From JAJZRV01 sp027442615 (GTDB lineage Bacteria > Pseudomonadota > Gammaproteobacteria > Burkholderiales > Ferrovaceae), in contig DAIBBI010000037.1 in assembly GCA_027442615.1 (NCBI GenBank), positions 13,470 to 77,469 of the forward strand: a stretch of DNA of 64,000 nt. Reading direction: 5' to 3'. The stretch's first letter is position 1. Every line of letters starts with the position of its first letter. Positions 6,908-15,161 of the stretch are shown here, piece by piece. A program made the position numbers and the translations under genes. The notes below the pieces were generated by a model. It saw only the letters and a program-made list of their open reading frames with translations, ran no database searches and had not been told where the DNA came from.

Positions 6908-7549
6908 TCATGTCTGCGGAGGATGGTGATGCAGCAGTCGGCTGAGGGTTTCGGGTGAAATGTTCAGATGCAGGGCCAGTTCCTTCTTGGGGAGCAGGTT
7001 GGCCATGTCGGGGTTCTTGCGCATGAAGCGATCCATGCGGCCCGCCGCATCCAGGAGGTGCAGCGTGATGGTGTGGGCCATGATCTCGCTCATGAGGCGC
7101 ATGACTTCGTATTCGAAGTCATGCTTGAGCTTGGGGTAGCGGTCCATGAACTCGGCCCAGACGGGAATGGGGCATTTGGCCACGCGCACCCGGGTTACGG
7201 CGCGAATGCTGTAAGGCGCGCGATTTTCCAGACGCCAGGCCGCGTAGCTGGTTTCGATCTGCGTCTCGCGCGCAAAGCGCAGAATCATCTCCTTGCCTTC
7301 CGAATTGGCCACCACCCGCTTCAGCACGCCTTCCAGAATGAAATACTGATCCATTTCAGAGGCGCCCTGCACCAGAAGTGCGTCGCCCTTTTTGACCTCG
7401 ACGATGGCCAGGTGGTTTTCAAGCTCGAGCAATTCCTGCTCCGTCAGGCAGCGCAGCACCACGTTGTTGCGCATCAACCCACGCAGCATCATGCGCAGCG
7501 GATGCCGCGACAGGGGCGTTTCAAGAAAGTTGCTGGCAGGAGCTGTCAT
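6908..7549 (-). CDS. Crp/Fnr-family transcriptional regulator with FNR-type recognition helix and short C-terminus
   Basis: 213 residues. An N-terminal cyclic-nucleotide-binding-like beta-barrel (residues ~25-130, including YFILEGVLKRVV) leads through a long dimer helix into a helix-turn-helix (LPKKELALHLNISPETLSRL). The recognition helix reads PETLSR; the E..SR pattern is the one FNR uses to contact TTGAT half-sites. FNR's iron-sulfur cysteine set is absent, so it is not a classic oxygen sensor, and the signal is unknown. The protein stops about nine residues after the recognition helix, so the beta-hairpin wing normally found there is missing. It converges on the oxalate module and may control it through the boxes at 1912 and 4459. 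Confidence 0.88.
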   Translation of the reverse strand: MTAPASNFLETPLSRHPLRMMLRGLMRNNVVLRCLTEQELLELENHLAIVEVKKGDALLVQGASEMDQYFILEGVLKRVVANSEGKEMILRFARETQIETSYAAWRLENRAPYSIRAVTRVRVAKCPIPVWAEFMDRYPKLKHDFEYEVMRLMSEIMAHTITLHLLDAAGRMDRFMRKNPDMANLLPKKELALHLNISPETLSRLLHHHPPQT

Positions 7550-7594
7550 AACGCGTCATTATAAAGCTACTTTGGCTGTCAGAAAAACTGGTGT

Positions 7595-7623
7595 TTGTCG
7601 TAATCAGGTGTGCGCGCTATAAT
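7595..7623 (+). promoter_or_regulatory. sigma70 promoter of pyrG
   Basis: TTGTCG (7595-7600) and a perfect TATAAT (7618-7623) are separated by exactly 17 nt. The expected start is about 7630, giving a leader of about 20 nt before ATG 7650. It lies in the 100-nt divergent gap between the Crp/Fnr gene and pyrG. Confidence 0.75.
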
Positions 7624-7649
7624 CCGTCGTCCAACTGATGCCTTTACCC

Positions 7650-9302
7650 ATGACCAAGTATATTTTCGTGACCGGCGGTGTGGTCTCGTCTCTCGGGAAG
7701 GGCATTGCTGCCGCCTCGCTCGGAGCCATTCTCGAATCCCGCGGGATCAAGGTAACACTTCTCAAGCTCGACCCGTACATCAATGTGGACCCCGGCACCA
7801 TGAGCCCGTTTCAGCATGGCGAGGTGTTCGTGACGGAAGACGGTGCGGAAACCGACCTCGATCTGGGCCACTACGAGCGGTTTGTCAGCACGCGCATGAC
7901 GCGTCGCAATAACTTCACCACAGGCCAGATCTACGAAAGCGTCATCAAAAAAGAGCGGCGGGGCGATTATCTGGGTGGCACCGTCCAGGTCATTCCGCAC
8001 ATCACCGATGAGATCAAGCATTGCATCCGTCTTGGCGCCGATGGTGCGCAGGTGGCCATTGTTGAAATTGGCGGCACCGTGGGTGACATCGAGTCCTTGC
8101 CGTTCCTCGAAGCCATTCGCCAGATGGCCATCGAGCTGCCGCGCGACCACAGCTGCTTCATCCATCTGACCCTGCTGCCCTACCTGCCGTCGGCGGGCGA
8201 AATCAAGACCAAACCCACACAGCACTCCGTCAAGGAACTGCGCGAAATCGGGATCCAGCCCGATGTGCTGATCTGTCGCGCCGATCGGGCGCTGCCTGAT
8301 GACGAACGGCGCAAGATTGCACTGTTTACCAACGTTCCCGTGGAAGCCGTGATTTCAGCGCCCGACATGGATAGCGTCTACAAGATTCCGGGCGTTCTGC
8401 AGCGCCAGATGCTCGACGAAATCGTTTGCCACAAGCTGGGACTGCTGGCCCGTTCCGCCGATCTCTCGGCCTGGGATGCCCTGGTGTTTGCCATCGAACA
8501 CCCGCTCTATGAAGTGGACATCGCCCTGGTAGGCAAATATGTCGGCCTGACGGAATCCTACAAGTCCCTGACCGAAGCGTTGACCCATGCGGGCATCCAC
8601 AAGCGTGCGCGCATTCAGATCCATTACGTGGATTCGGAGCAGATCGAAAGCGAAGGCACGAAATGTCTGGAAGGCATGGATGCCATTCTGGTCCCGGGAG
8701 GCTTCGGCAAACGGGGCGTGGAAGGCAAGATCAGGGCCATCCAGTACGCGCGCGAGTCGGGCATTCCCTATCTGGGCATTTGCCTGGGCATGCAGCTTGC
8801 CGTGGTGGAATTTGCGCGTCACTGCGCGCAGTTGCCCAAGGCCCACAGCACGGAGTTTGAGGCAGACACGCCGCATCCCGTGATTGCGCTCATCACCGAA
8901 TTCAAGGGTGCCGATGGCAGGGTGGAGCATCGCAGTGCCGATTCTGATCTGGGCGGCACCATGCGCCTTGGCGGGCAGGAATGCCTGCTGGAGGAAGATT
9001 CCCTGGTGCGGCGCATCTACGGCAAGGAGCGCATCGTGGAGCGGCACCGACACCGGTACGAAGTCAACAACCAGTATCTGCCTCAACTGCGCGCGGCCGG
9101 TTTGCGTACCTCCGGGCTTTCGGCGCAGGAGGACCTGTGCGAAATGATCGAACTGCCGGGGCACCCCTGGTTTGTGGCCTGCCAGTTTCACCCCGAGTTC
9201 ACGTCCACGCCGCGCGGCGGACACCCGCTGTTTGAATCCTTCATCGAGGCTGCGTTGCGCCAGCGCGGGATTCTGACCTCCGGAATTGCGCGCGTGTCAT
9301 GA
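7650..9302 (+). CDS. pyrG: CTP synthase
   Basis: Converts UTP, ATP and glutamine to CTP, the last step of pyrimidine nucleotide synthesis. About 550 residues: the N-terminal synthetase domain opens with KYIFVTGGVVSSLGKGIAAA and contains LDPYINVDPGTMSPFQHGEV. The C-terminal class I glutamine amidotransferase domain has the GICLGMQ cysteine nucleophile and a later FHPE histidine/glutamate pair. ATG 7650 matches the usual N-terminus (MTKYIFVTGG); an in-frame ATG at 7638 would add four residues. The stop overlaps the kdsA start as ATGA. The pyrG-kdsA-eno-ftsB order is widely conserved in beta- and gammaproteobacteria. Confidence 0.97.
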   Translation: MTKYIFVTGGVVSSLGKGIAAASLGAILESRGIKVTLLKLDPYINVDPGTMSPFQHGEVFVTEDGAETDLDLGHYERFVSTRMTRRNNFTTGQIYESVIKKERRGDYLGGTVQVIPHITDEIKHCIRLGADGAQVAIVEIGGTVGDIESLPFLEAIRQMAIELPRDHSCFIHLTLLPYLPSAGEIKTKPTQHSVKELREIGIQPDVLICRADRALPDDERRKIALFTNVPVEAVISAPDMDSVYKIPGVLQRQMLDEIVCHKLGLLARSADLSAWDALVFAIEHPLYEVDIALVGKYVGLTESYKSLTEALTHAGIHKRARIQIHYVDSEQIESEGTKCLEGMDAILVPGGFGKRGVEGKIRAIQYARESGIPYLGICLGMQLAVVEFARHCAQLPKAHSTEFEADTPHPVIALITEFKGADGRVEHRSADSDLGGTMRLGGQECLLEEDSLVRRIYGKERIVERHRHRYEVNNQYLPQLRAAGLRTSGLSAQEDLCEMIELPGHPWFVACQFHPEFTSTPRGGHPLFESFIEAALRQRGILTSGIARVS

Positions 9303-10135
9303 AGATTGCCCATTTCGAGGCTGGCCTCGAGCACCCGATTTTTCTGATTGCCGGTCCTTGTGTCATCGAATCCCGCGAGTTGGTCTTCGATGTGGCCGGT
9401 CAACTGAAGGAGTTGTGCCGCGAGCTGGAAGTCCCCTTCATTTTCAAGGCCTCCTACGACAAGGCCAACCGTAGTTCCGGCACCTCGTTTCGCGGTCCGG
9501 GGCAGGAGCAGGGGCTGCAGATTCTGTCCGACGTCCGCAAGCTGCTGGGAGTTCCGGTTTTGACCGACGTGCACGAAAAGGAAGACGTGGCGGCCGTGGC
9601 GGCCGTGGTGGACGTGCTGCAAACACCGGCTTTTCTGTGCCGCCAGACCGATTTCATCCAGGCGGTGGCCGCCGCAGGAAAACCCGTCAACATCAAGAAG
9701 GGCCAGTTTCTGGCACCAGGCGACATGAAGAACGTGGTGGACAAGGCGCGCGCAGCCAGCGGCGCCGACAACATCATGGTGTGTGAGCGCGGGGTGTCCT
9801 TTGGCTACAACAACCTGGTGTCCGACATGCGCTCCCTGTCCATCATGCGCAACACCGGTTGCCCTGTGGTCTTTGATGCCACCCATTCGGTGCAATTGCC
9901 CGGCGGTCTGGGCGGATCAAGCGGAGGCCAGCGCGAATTCGTGCCGGTGCTGGCGCGTGCTGCGGTGGCGGCGGGTGTGGCTGGCGTGTTCATGGAAACC
10001 CATCCGGACCCCGAACATGCCTTTTCTGATGGCCCCAATGCCTGGCCCCTGGCCAAGATGAGAGAACTGCTGGAAACCCTGCTCGAGATTGACACCCTGG
10101 TCAAAAAACGCGGGTTCAGCGAAAACGATCTGTGA
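9299..10135 (+). CDS. kdsA: 3-deoxy-D-manno-octulosonate 8-phosphate synthase
   Basis: Condenses phosphoenolpyruvate with arabinose 5-phosphate to make KDO-8-phosphate, an early step of lipopolysaccharide inner-core synthesis. The 278 residues match the usual length, with LIAGPCVIES near the start, FKASYDKANRSS and the GPGQEQGL segment of the PEP site. DVHEKEDV and the FDATHSVQLPGG block follow. Translation is coupled to pyrG by an ATGA overlap. The protein implies a Gram-negative outer membrane, consistent with bamD and lolCD in this window. Confidence 0.97.
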   Translation: MKIAHFEAGLEHPIFLIAGPCVIESRELVFDVAGQLKELCRELEVPFIFKASYDKANRSSGTSFRGPGQEQGLQILSDVRKLLGVPVLTDVHEKEDVAAVAAVVDVLQTPAFLCRQTDFIQAVAAAGKPVNIKKGQFLAPGDMKNVVDKARAASGADNIMVCERGVSFGYNNLVSDMRSLSIMRNTGCPVVFDATHSVQLPGGLGGSSGGQREFVPVLARAAVAAGVAGVFMETHPDPEHAFSDGPNAWPLAKMRELLETLLEIDTLVKKRGFSENDL

Positions 10136-10165
10136 ACCATTGCTTGCGAATTTTAAGGATAACCC

Positions 10166-11446
10166 ATGAGCGCTATTGTTGAAGTCTTTGCCAGAGAGAT
10201 TCTGGATTCCCGCGGCAACCCCACGGTGGAGGCCGAGGTGCTGACCGAGTCGGGCACCATGGGGCGGGCAGCCGTGCCCTCCGGTGCTTCCACAGGCACG
10301 CGCGAGGCGATTGAATTGCGCGATGGCGACAAGAGCCGTTATCTGGGCAAGGGCGTCCTGAAGGCGGTTTCCCACGTCAACACCGAAATCTACGAAGCCA
10401 TCGTGGGACTTGACGTGGCCGAGCAGGCCCTCATCGATCACACCATGATCGCGCTGGATGGTACGGACAACAAGGCACGCCTGGGCGCCAATGCCATCCT
10501 GGCGGTGTCGCTTGCCACCGCCAAGGCGGCGGCGGAAGAGGCCGGTCTGCCCCTATACCGCTATCTGGGTGGAGCGGCTGCAGTGCAAATGCCCGTGCCC
10601 ATGATGAACGTCATCAACGGGGGCGCACACGCCAACAACGGCCTTGACATGCAGGAGTTCATGATTCTGCCCGTGGGTGCGCCGAGCTTTCGCGAAGCCC
10701 TGCGTTACGGCGCCGAAGTGTTTCACGCCCTCAAAAGCCTGATTGACGGCAAGGGCCTTGCCACCACGGTGGGAGACGAAGGGGGCTTTGCCCCGCGCCT
10801 GCCCAACAACGAAGCGGCGCTGGGCCTGATCATGGAAGCCATCGAGAAGGCGGGTTACCGTCCGGGTGAGCAGATCGCCATCGGACTGGACTGCGCCAGC
10901 TCGGAGTTTTACAAGGATGGCCGCTATCGCCTCGGCGCTGAAAACCGTGTCTTGAACTCGGAGGAGTTTGCCGCGTATCTGGGCGACTGGGTGTCCAAAT
11001 ACCCCATCCTTACCATCGAAGATGGCATGTCCGAGGCGGACTGGGAAGGCTGGAAAGTGCTGACCGATCGTCTGGGGCGCAAGGTGCAGCTGGTGGGCGA
11101 TGACATTTTCGTCACCAATGCGCGCATCCTCAAGGAGGGGATCGAGAGGGGCATCGCCAATTCAATCCTGATCAAGATCAACCAGATCGGCTCGCTCTCC
11201 GAAACCTTTGCAGCCATCGAAATGGCCAAGCGCGCCGGCTACACCAACGTGATATCACACCGTTCAGGCGAAACCGAAGATACCGTCATTGCGGATATTG
11301 CGGTCGCCACCAATGCGGGCCAGATCAAGACGGGTTCACTGTCCCGCTCGGATCGGCTGGCCAAGTACAACCAACTGTTGCGCATCGAAGAGGAGCTGGG
11401 CGCTGTGGCCCAGTACGGAGGGCGCGACGCTTATTATCAACTCTGA
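10166..11446 (+). CDS. eno: Enolase
   Basis: Interconverts 2-phosphoglycerate and phosphoenolpyruvate in glycolysis and gluconeogenesis. The 426 residues show the standard pattern: AREILDSRGNPTVEAEV at the N-terminus, GGAHANNGLDMQEFMI and TTVGDEGGFAP in the middle, and a C-terminal barrel with the magnesium ligands (IGLDCA, IEDGMSE, VGDD) and SHRSGETED. SD AAGGAT is placed ~7 nt from the ATG. It supplies PEP for the kdsA product next to it. Confidence 0.98.
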   Translation: MSAIVEVFAREILDSRGNPTVEAEVLTESGTMGRAAVPSGASTGTREAIELRDGDKSRYLGKGVLKAVSHVNTEIYEAIVGLDVAEQALIDHTMIALDGTDNKARLGANAILAVSLATAKAAAEEAGLPLYRYLGGAAAVQMPVPMMNVINGGAHANNGLDMQEFMILPVGAPSFREALRYGAEVFHALKSLIDGKGLATTVGDEGGFAPRLPNNEAALGLIMEAIEKAGYRPGEQIAIGLDCASSEFYKDGRYRLGAENRVLNSEEFAAYLGDWVSKYPILTIEDGMSEADWEGWKVLTDRLGRKVQLVGDDIFVTNARILKEGIERGIANSILIKINQIGSLSETFAAIEMAKRAGYTNVISHRSGETEDTVIADIAVATNAGQIKTGSLSRSDRLAKYNQLLRIEEELGAVAQYGGRDAYYQL

Positions 11447-11458
11447 TTGAAGGGTGGC

Positions 11459-11764
11459 ATGCTCGAACCCGGACGCTGGCTGCGCTATGCGCTGCTGTTG
11501 ATGATTGTGATGCTGGGTTATGCCCTCACACTGGGCAAGGGGGGGTGGCTGCACATTCGCTCGCTGGACCGGCAGATCGCCGCCCAGAAAGCCGCCAATC
11601 AGGAATTGCAAAAGCGCAATGAAGCGCTCTCGGCAGAGGTTCAGGATCTTCGAAAGGGTTCTGATGCACTGGAAGAGCGCGCCCGGGTTGAGCTTGGCAT
11701 GGTGCGTCAGGGAGAGACCTATTACCGGCTGGTGGAGACGCCTCCCAAGACGACCCGGCCTTGA
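11459..11764 (+). CDS. ftsB: Cell division protein FtsB
   Basis: A 101-residue bitopic membrane protein of the divisome (FtsQ-FtsB-FtsL complex). One transmembrane helix (residues ~8-25) is followed by a periplasmic coiled coil (SLDRQIAAQKAANQELQKRN) and a short conserved tail containing ARVELGMVRQGETYYRL. The start is ATG 11459, preceded by AAGGGTGG; the preceding TTG at 11447 directly abuts the eno stop and is less likely. Position after eno is the classical one. Confidence 0.93.
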   Translation: MLEPGRWLRYALLLMIVMLGYALTLGKGGWLHIRSLDRQIAAQKAANQELQKRNEALSAEVQDLRKGSDALEERARVELGMVRQGETYYRLVETPPKTTRP

Positions 11765-11780
11765 CGCGCGCCTGACTGTC

Positions 11781-12593
11781 TTACCAGAAAATCCGCCACC
11801 AGGGGCGTTCCACCACGGCCTTTCCCTGTCCCTTGTTGAGATACTTGCTGTTGGGAAAATCCAGCTGCATGACGCGCAGGGTGTCATCCCTCAGGTGCTG
11901 TAATCCCATGGCATCGTAACTGCCGTACATGATGAACAGCGCTTCTTCCACGGCAGGCGTTCTGGGGTAACTCCTGAGGATTTCCTGAGCCCGGTTGGCG
12001 GCAGCAAGATAGGCCTGGCGCCGGTAATAGTAGCGTGCAGTGGCGATGTCTCCCTTGGCCATGGCATTGACGAGGTAGGACATGCGCACTGTGGCATCGC
12101 CCACGTAGCGGCTGTTGGGAAAGCGGGTGACGAGTTCCTTGAAGGCGTCGAACGCTTCGCGCGTGGGTTTGATGTCCCGTTGCGCAAGGTCCTGTTCGCT
12201 ATACATGCCAAACAGCCCCAGGTCGTCATTGAAGTTGGCGAGGCCCTTCATGTAGTAGGCGTAATCCACGCCCGGGTGATTGGGGTGGGCCTTGATGAAG
12301 CGATCGGCCTCGCTGATGGCCGAAGCGGTTTCGTGCTGCTTGTAATAGGAGTAGATCTGCTCCAGTTGCGCCTGCTGCGAGTAGGCCCCATAGGGGTAGC
12401 GCGACTCGAGCGACTCGTACAGCTTGGAAGCCTGCTCGTAATTGCCGTCATTGAGCGCAGCTTTGGCCTCGGAATGCAGCTTGGCTGCAGACCAGTCCTT
12501 GGTGGGGTCGGAGTCGTTCTCAAACGCGCCGCAGCCGGTGAGGAGGGCCACCAGTAAGAGGGGTACGATTCGCGTTAAACTGAAGTTCGTCAT
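11781..12593 (-). CDS. bamD: Outer membrane assembly lipoprotein BamD
   Basis: A component of the BAM complex that inserts beta-barrel proteins into the outer membrane. Begins with a lipoprotein signal (hydrophobic VPLLLVALLTGC, lipobox cysteine around residue 21) and continues with TPR-like helices (ALNDGNYEQASKLYESLESR; FQELVTRFPNSRY-type repeats). About 270 residues, close to family length. ATG 12593 is preferred because it places the signal peptide at the usual distance; ATG 12605 is the alternative. It converges on ftsB with a 16-nt gap. Its 5' end overlaps the divergent rluD start. Confidence 0.94.
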   Translation of the reverse strand: MTNFSLTRIVPLLLVALLTGCGAFENDSDPTKDWSAAKLHSEAKAALNDGNYEQASKLYESLESRYPYGAYSQQAQLEQIYSYYKQHETASAISEADRFIKAHPNHPGVDYAYYMKGLANFNDDLGLFGMYSEQDLAQRDIKPTREAFDAFKELVTRFPNSRYVGDATVRMSYLVNAMAKGDIATARYYYRRQAYLAAANRAQEILRSYPRTPAVEEALFIMYGSYDAMGLQHLRDDTLRVMQLDFPNSKYLNKGQGKAVVERPWWRIFW

Positions 12594-13578
12594 GGCGGAA
12601 GTCATTATGCAATCCCCGGATTATACCAGCCCGGAAGAATCAGACCCGATTGAAACGAGCATGCCGGTGGCATGTGCCGGACTTCGCCTGGACCAGGCGC
12701 TGGTGCGCTTGTTTCCTGACTTTTCGCGCAGTCGCCTGCAGCGTTGGGTTAGGGAAGGGTGCATTTTGCTCGATGGGGTGCCTGCCGTCCCGAAAATGAA
12801 GGTGTGGAGCGGAGAGCGGGTGACACTGCAGATTCCCGACGATGCGGATTCGGATGAGATCGTTGCCGAGGCCATCGACATTGAGGTGGTGCATGAAGAT
12901 GCCTCCCTGCTGGTCATCAACAAGCCACCGGGACTGGTGGTTCACCCGGGTAACGGCAATCGCAGTGGTACGCTGCAAAACGCCCTGCTGCATCGCGACC
13001 CCCGCCTGGGGGCCGTGCCCCGCTGCGGCATCGTGCACCGTCTGGACAAGGACACCAGCGGGTTGATGGTAGTGGCGCGCACGCTCGCGGCCCATGCCGA
13101 GTTGGTGCGCCAACTGCAGGCGCGCACGGTGCGCCGTCACTACTGGGCTCTGGTGCAGGGACACGTCAAGAGCGACGGTAGCGTGGATGCGCCCATCGGC
13201 CGCCATCCCTCCCAGCGCACGCGCATGGCGGTGGTTTCTGGGGGGCGGCCGGCGGTGACGCATTACACCGTGGTGGAGCGCCTGCCCTGCCATACCCTGG
13301 TGGAGTGTCGGCTGGAAACCGGGCGCACGCACCAGATCCGTGTCCACATGCAGTACATGGGGTTTCCATTGGCGGCAGACCCGGTATACGGGGGGCGTGT
13401 TGCCCGGCTGGATGCGCGTTCCATGGAGGCGTTGCAGCAGTTTGGTCGCCAGGCCCTGCACGCCTTTCGTCTGGGTCTGGTGCATCCGGAGAGCGGCTTG
13501 CCGGTGCACTGGGAAATTTCCATGGCTCCCGACATGGCCACGCTGATCGCCGTGCTGCGCGAGGCCCGCCATGAGTGA
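12592..13578 (+). CDS. rluD: 23S rRNA pseudouridine(1911/1915/1917) synthase
   Basis: Isomerises uridines in helix 69 of 23S rRNA. An N-terminal S4 RNA-binding domain (LRLDQALVRLFPDFSRSRLQ) is followed by the RluA-type catalytic domain: VHPGNGNRSGTLQNALLHR, the catalytic aspartate motif GIVHRLDKDTSGLMVVA and RTHQIRVHM. Possible starts are ATG 12592, 12607 and 12661; all are downstream of or overlap the divergent bamD start, so the promoters of the two genes must lie within each other's coding sequence. The 3' end overlaps pgeF by 8 nt. The bamD/rluD/pgeF arrangement is common in proteobacteria. Confidence 0.95.
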   Translation: MAEVIMQSPDYTSPEESDPIETSMPVACAGLRLDQALVRLFPDFSRSRLQRWVREGCILLDGVPAVPKMKVWSGERVTLQIPDDADSDEIVAEAIDIEVVHEDASLLVINKPPGLVVHPGNGNRSGTLQNALLHRDPRLGAVPRCGIVHRLDKDTSGLMVVARTLAAHAELVRQLQARTVRRHYWALVQGHVKSDGSVDAPIGRHPSQRTRMAVVSGGRPAVTHYTVVERLPCHTLVECRLETGRTHQIRVHMQYMGFPLAADPVYGGRVARLDARSMEALQQFGRQALHAFRLGLVHPESGLPVHWEISMAPDMATLIAVLREARHE

Positions 13579-14332
13579 TGCCGCGCTGGGGTTTGGCGCC
13601 CACTGGCCTGCGCCCTCTTGGGTGCGCACCCTGTCCACCACCCGAACGGGCGGGGTCAGCCAGAACGGCTGGGCCAGCCTCAATCTGGGATCGCGTTGTG
13701 GCGATGCCCCGGCGCATGTGGCCGAAAACCGGCGCCGCGTGCGCGAGGCGCTGGGGGCAACCCCTTGCTGGCTGCACCAGGTGCACGGTACTGCCGTGGT
13801 CGAGGCCTGCGTGGGGCCAACCGAAATGGAAGCCGATGCCAGCGTGTCCCGCGCCTCAGGGGCCGCCTGCGTGGTGCTGACCGCGGATTGCATGCCCCTG
13901 TTGTTCTGTCACCAGAGCGAGCGCGTGGTGGCGGCCGCCCATGCGGGATGGCGGGGCATGGCAGCTGGCGTGATCGAGGCCACGGTGCACGCCATGGCGG
14001 TGGATTCCGCCGGCATTCTGGCCTGGCTGGGACCCACCATCGGCCCGGAGGCCTTTGAAGTGGGGGACGAGGTGCGCGCAGCCTTTCTCGCTGTCGATCC
14101 CGCAGCGGCAGGTGCCTTCCGGCCCGGCGCGCCGGGAAAGTGGTGGGCCGATCTGTACCATCTGGCGCGCCTGCGCCTGGCGCGCCTGGGTGTAACCCAG
14201 GTCCACGGTGGTGGCTTTTGCACGGCGCGCGAACCGGAAAGGTTTTTTTCGCACCGGCGCGATCGGGGGATCACCGGGCGTATGGGAAATTTCATCTGGA
14301 TGGTTCAGGATTTTCAGGGTCCGCCCGTATAA
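13571..14332 (+). CDS. pgeF: Peptidoglycan editing factor PgeF (YfiH/LACC1 family)
   Basis: A 253-residue cytoplasmic multicopper-oxidase-like fold protein. Family members act on purine nucleosides and, in E. coli, help remove mis-incorporated residues from peptidoglycan precursors. Visible family motifs are NLGSRCGD near the N-terminus, WLHQVHG, the zinc-site LTADCMPLLF (cysteine) and AAHAGWRGMAAG (histidine), and the final FFSHRRDRGITGRM. It overlaps rluD by 8 nt, consistent with translational coupling. Confidence 0.92.
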   Translation: MSDAALGFGAHWPAPSWVRTLSTTRTGGVSQNGWASLNLGSRCGDAPAHVAENRRRVREALGATPCWLHQVHGTAVVEACVGPTEMEADASVSRASGAACVVLTADCMPLLFCHQSERVVAAAHAGWRGMAAGVIEATVHAMAVDSAGILAWLGPTIGPEAFEVGDEVRAAFLAVDPAAAGAFRPGAPGKWWADLYHLARLRLARLGVTQVHGGGFCTAREPERFFSHRRDRGITGRMGNFIWMVQDFQGPPV

Positions 14333-14333
14333 T
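14328..14333 (+). promoter_or_regulatory. Possible -10 element for the ZIP transporter
   Basis: A perfect TATAAT covers the pgeF stop codon, 38 nt before the ZIP gene ATG. The best upstream match to a -35 is TTCAGG (14304-14309) at 18 nt, which is weak, so the promoter call is tentative. Confidence 0.35.
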
Positions 14334-14371
14334 GCATCCTTGAGTCACTCTTTCAGGCGCACTACACCTTC

Positions 14372-15148
14372 ATGTCACCGTTGATTGCCACGATCATCGC
14401 CGGGGCCGCAGCCGGAACGCTGTCGATGATTTGCGCCGCGTTGGTGGTGTTTACGGCCCGCCCGGCCTGGGTCCCCCTGCTGGTCAGTTATGCCATCGGG
14501 GCGCTTCTGGGTGCCGTTTTCCTTGAAATCCTGCCCCATGCCTTTGCCCTGGCCGCAAGCCCCGAGACGGTCTCTGCCACGGTGTTGGCGGGCATTCTGG
14601 GGTTTTTCCTGCTGGAAAAACTCGTCCTCTGGCGTCATGTGCACGTCCACGACCTGGACGAGGTGCCCCATGGAGATCATGGCCATGAGGGCCACCAGGG
14701 CCGTACCGGCGCCATGGTGGTGGTGGGCGATTCGGTGCACAACTTCGTGGACGGCATCATCATTGCGGCTGCCTTCGTCACGGATACCCAACTCGGTATC
14801 GTCACCTCCATGGCCATCATTGCCCACGAAATTCCCCAGGAGGCAGGTGACGTGCTGGTGCTGCTGCATTCCGGCCTCTCGCGCGGCCGTGCCCTGGCCT
14901 TCAACCTCTTTTCCAGCGTCGCCACCCTGGTGGGCGGGGTCATGGCCTATGTGGCGCTGCAGTCCCTGCAGCACTACGTGCCCTATCTGCTGGCACTCGC
15001 CGCAGCCAGCATGATTTATGTGGCCGTGGCAGACCTCATCCCAGGGCTGCACCGTCGCGTGGATTTCAAGGCTTCGGCCTGGCAGGTGTCCCTCATTGCC
15101 CTGGGTGTGGCGTCGATCCACTGGGCTCATGTGCTGATCATGGAATGA
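14372..15148 (+). CDS. ZIP-family divalent metal transporter
   Basis: 258 residues with about eight hydrophobic helices, inner membrane. A histidine-rich cytoplasmic loop (HVHVHDLDEVPHGDHGHEGH) sits between helices III and IV, and the two metal-site helices carry HNFVDGIIIA and HEIPQEAGD, the ZIP signatures. It resembles the GufA/ZupT-like branch that takes up zinc and other divalent cations. It lies 13 nt upstream of phaC but has no evident functional link to PHB. The metal specificity cannot be read from sequence. Confidence 0.9.
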   Translation: MSPLIATIIAGAAAGTLSMICAALVVFTARPAWVPLLVSYAIGALLGAVFLEILPHAFALAASPETVSATVLAGILGFFLLEKLVLWRHVHVHDLDEVPHGDHGHEGHQGRTGAMVVVGDSVHNFVDGIIIAAAFVTDTQLGIVTSMAIIAHEIPQEAGDVLVLLHSGLSRGRALAFNLFSSVATLVGGVMAYVALQSLQHYVPYLLALAAASMIYVAVADLIPGLHRRVDFKASAWQVSLIALGVASIHWAHVLIME

Positions 15149-15161
15149 CTGGGGAGATGGG

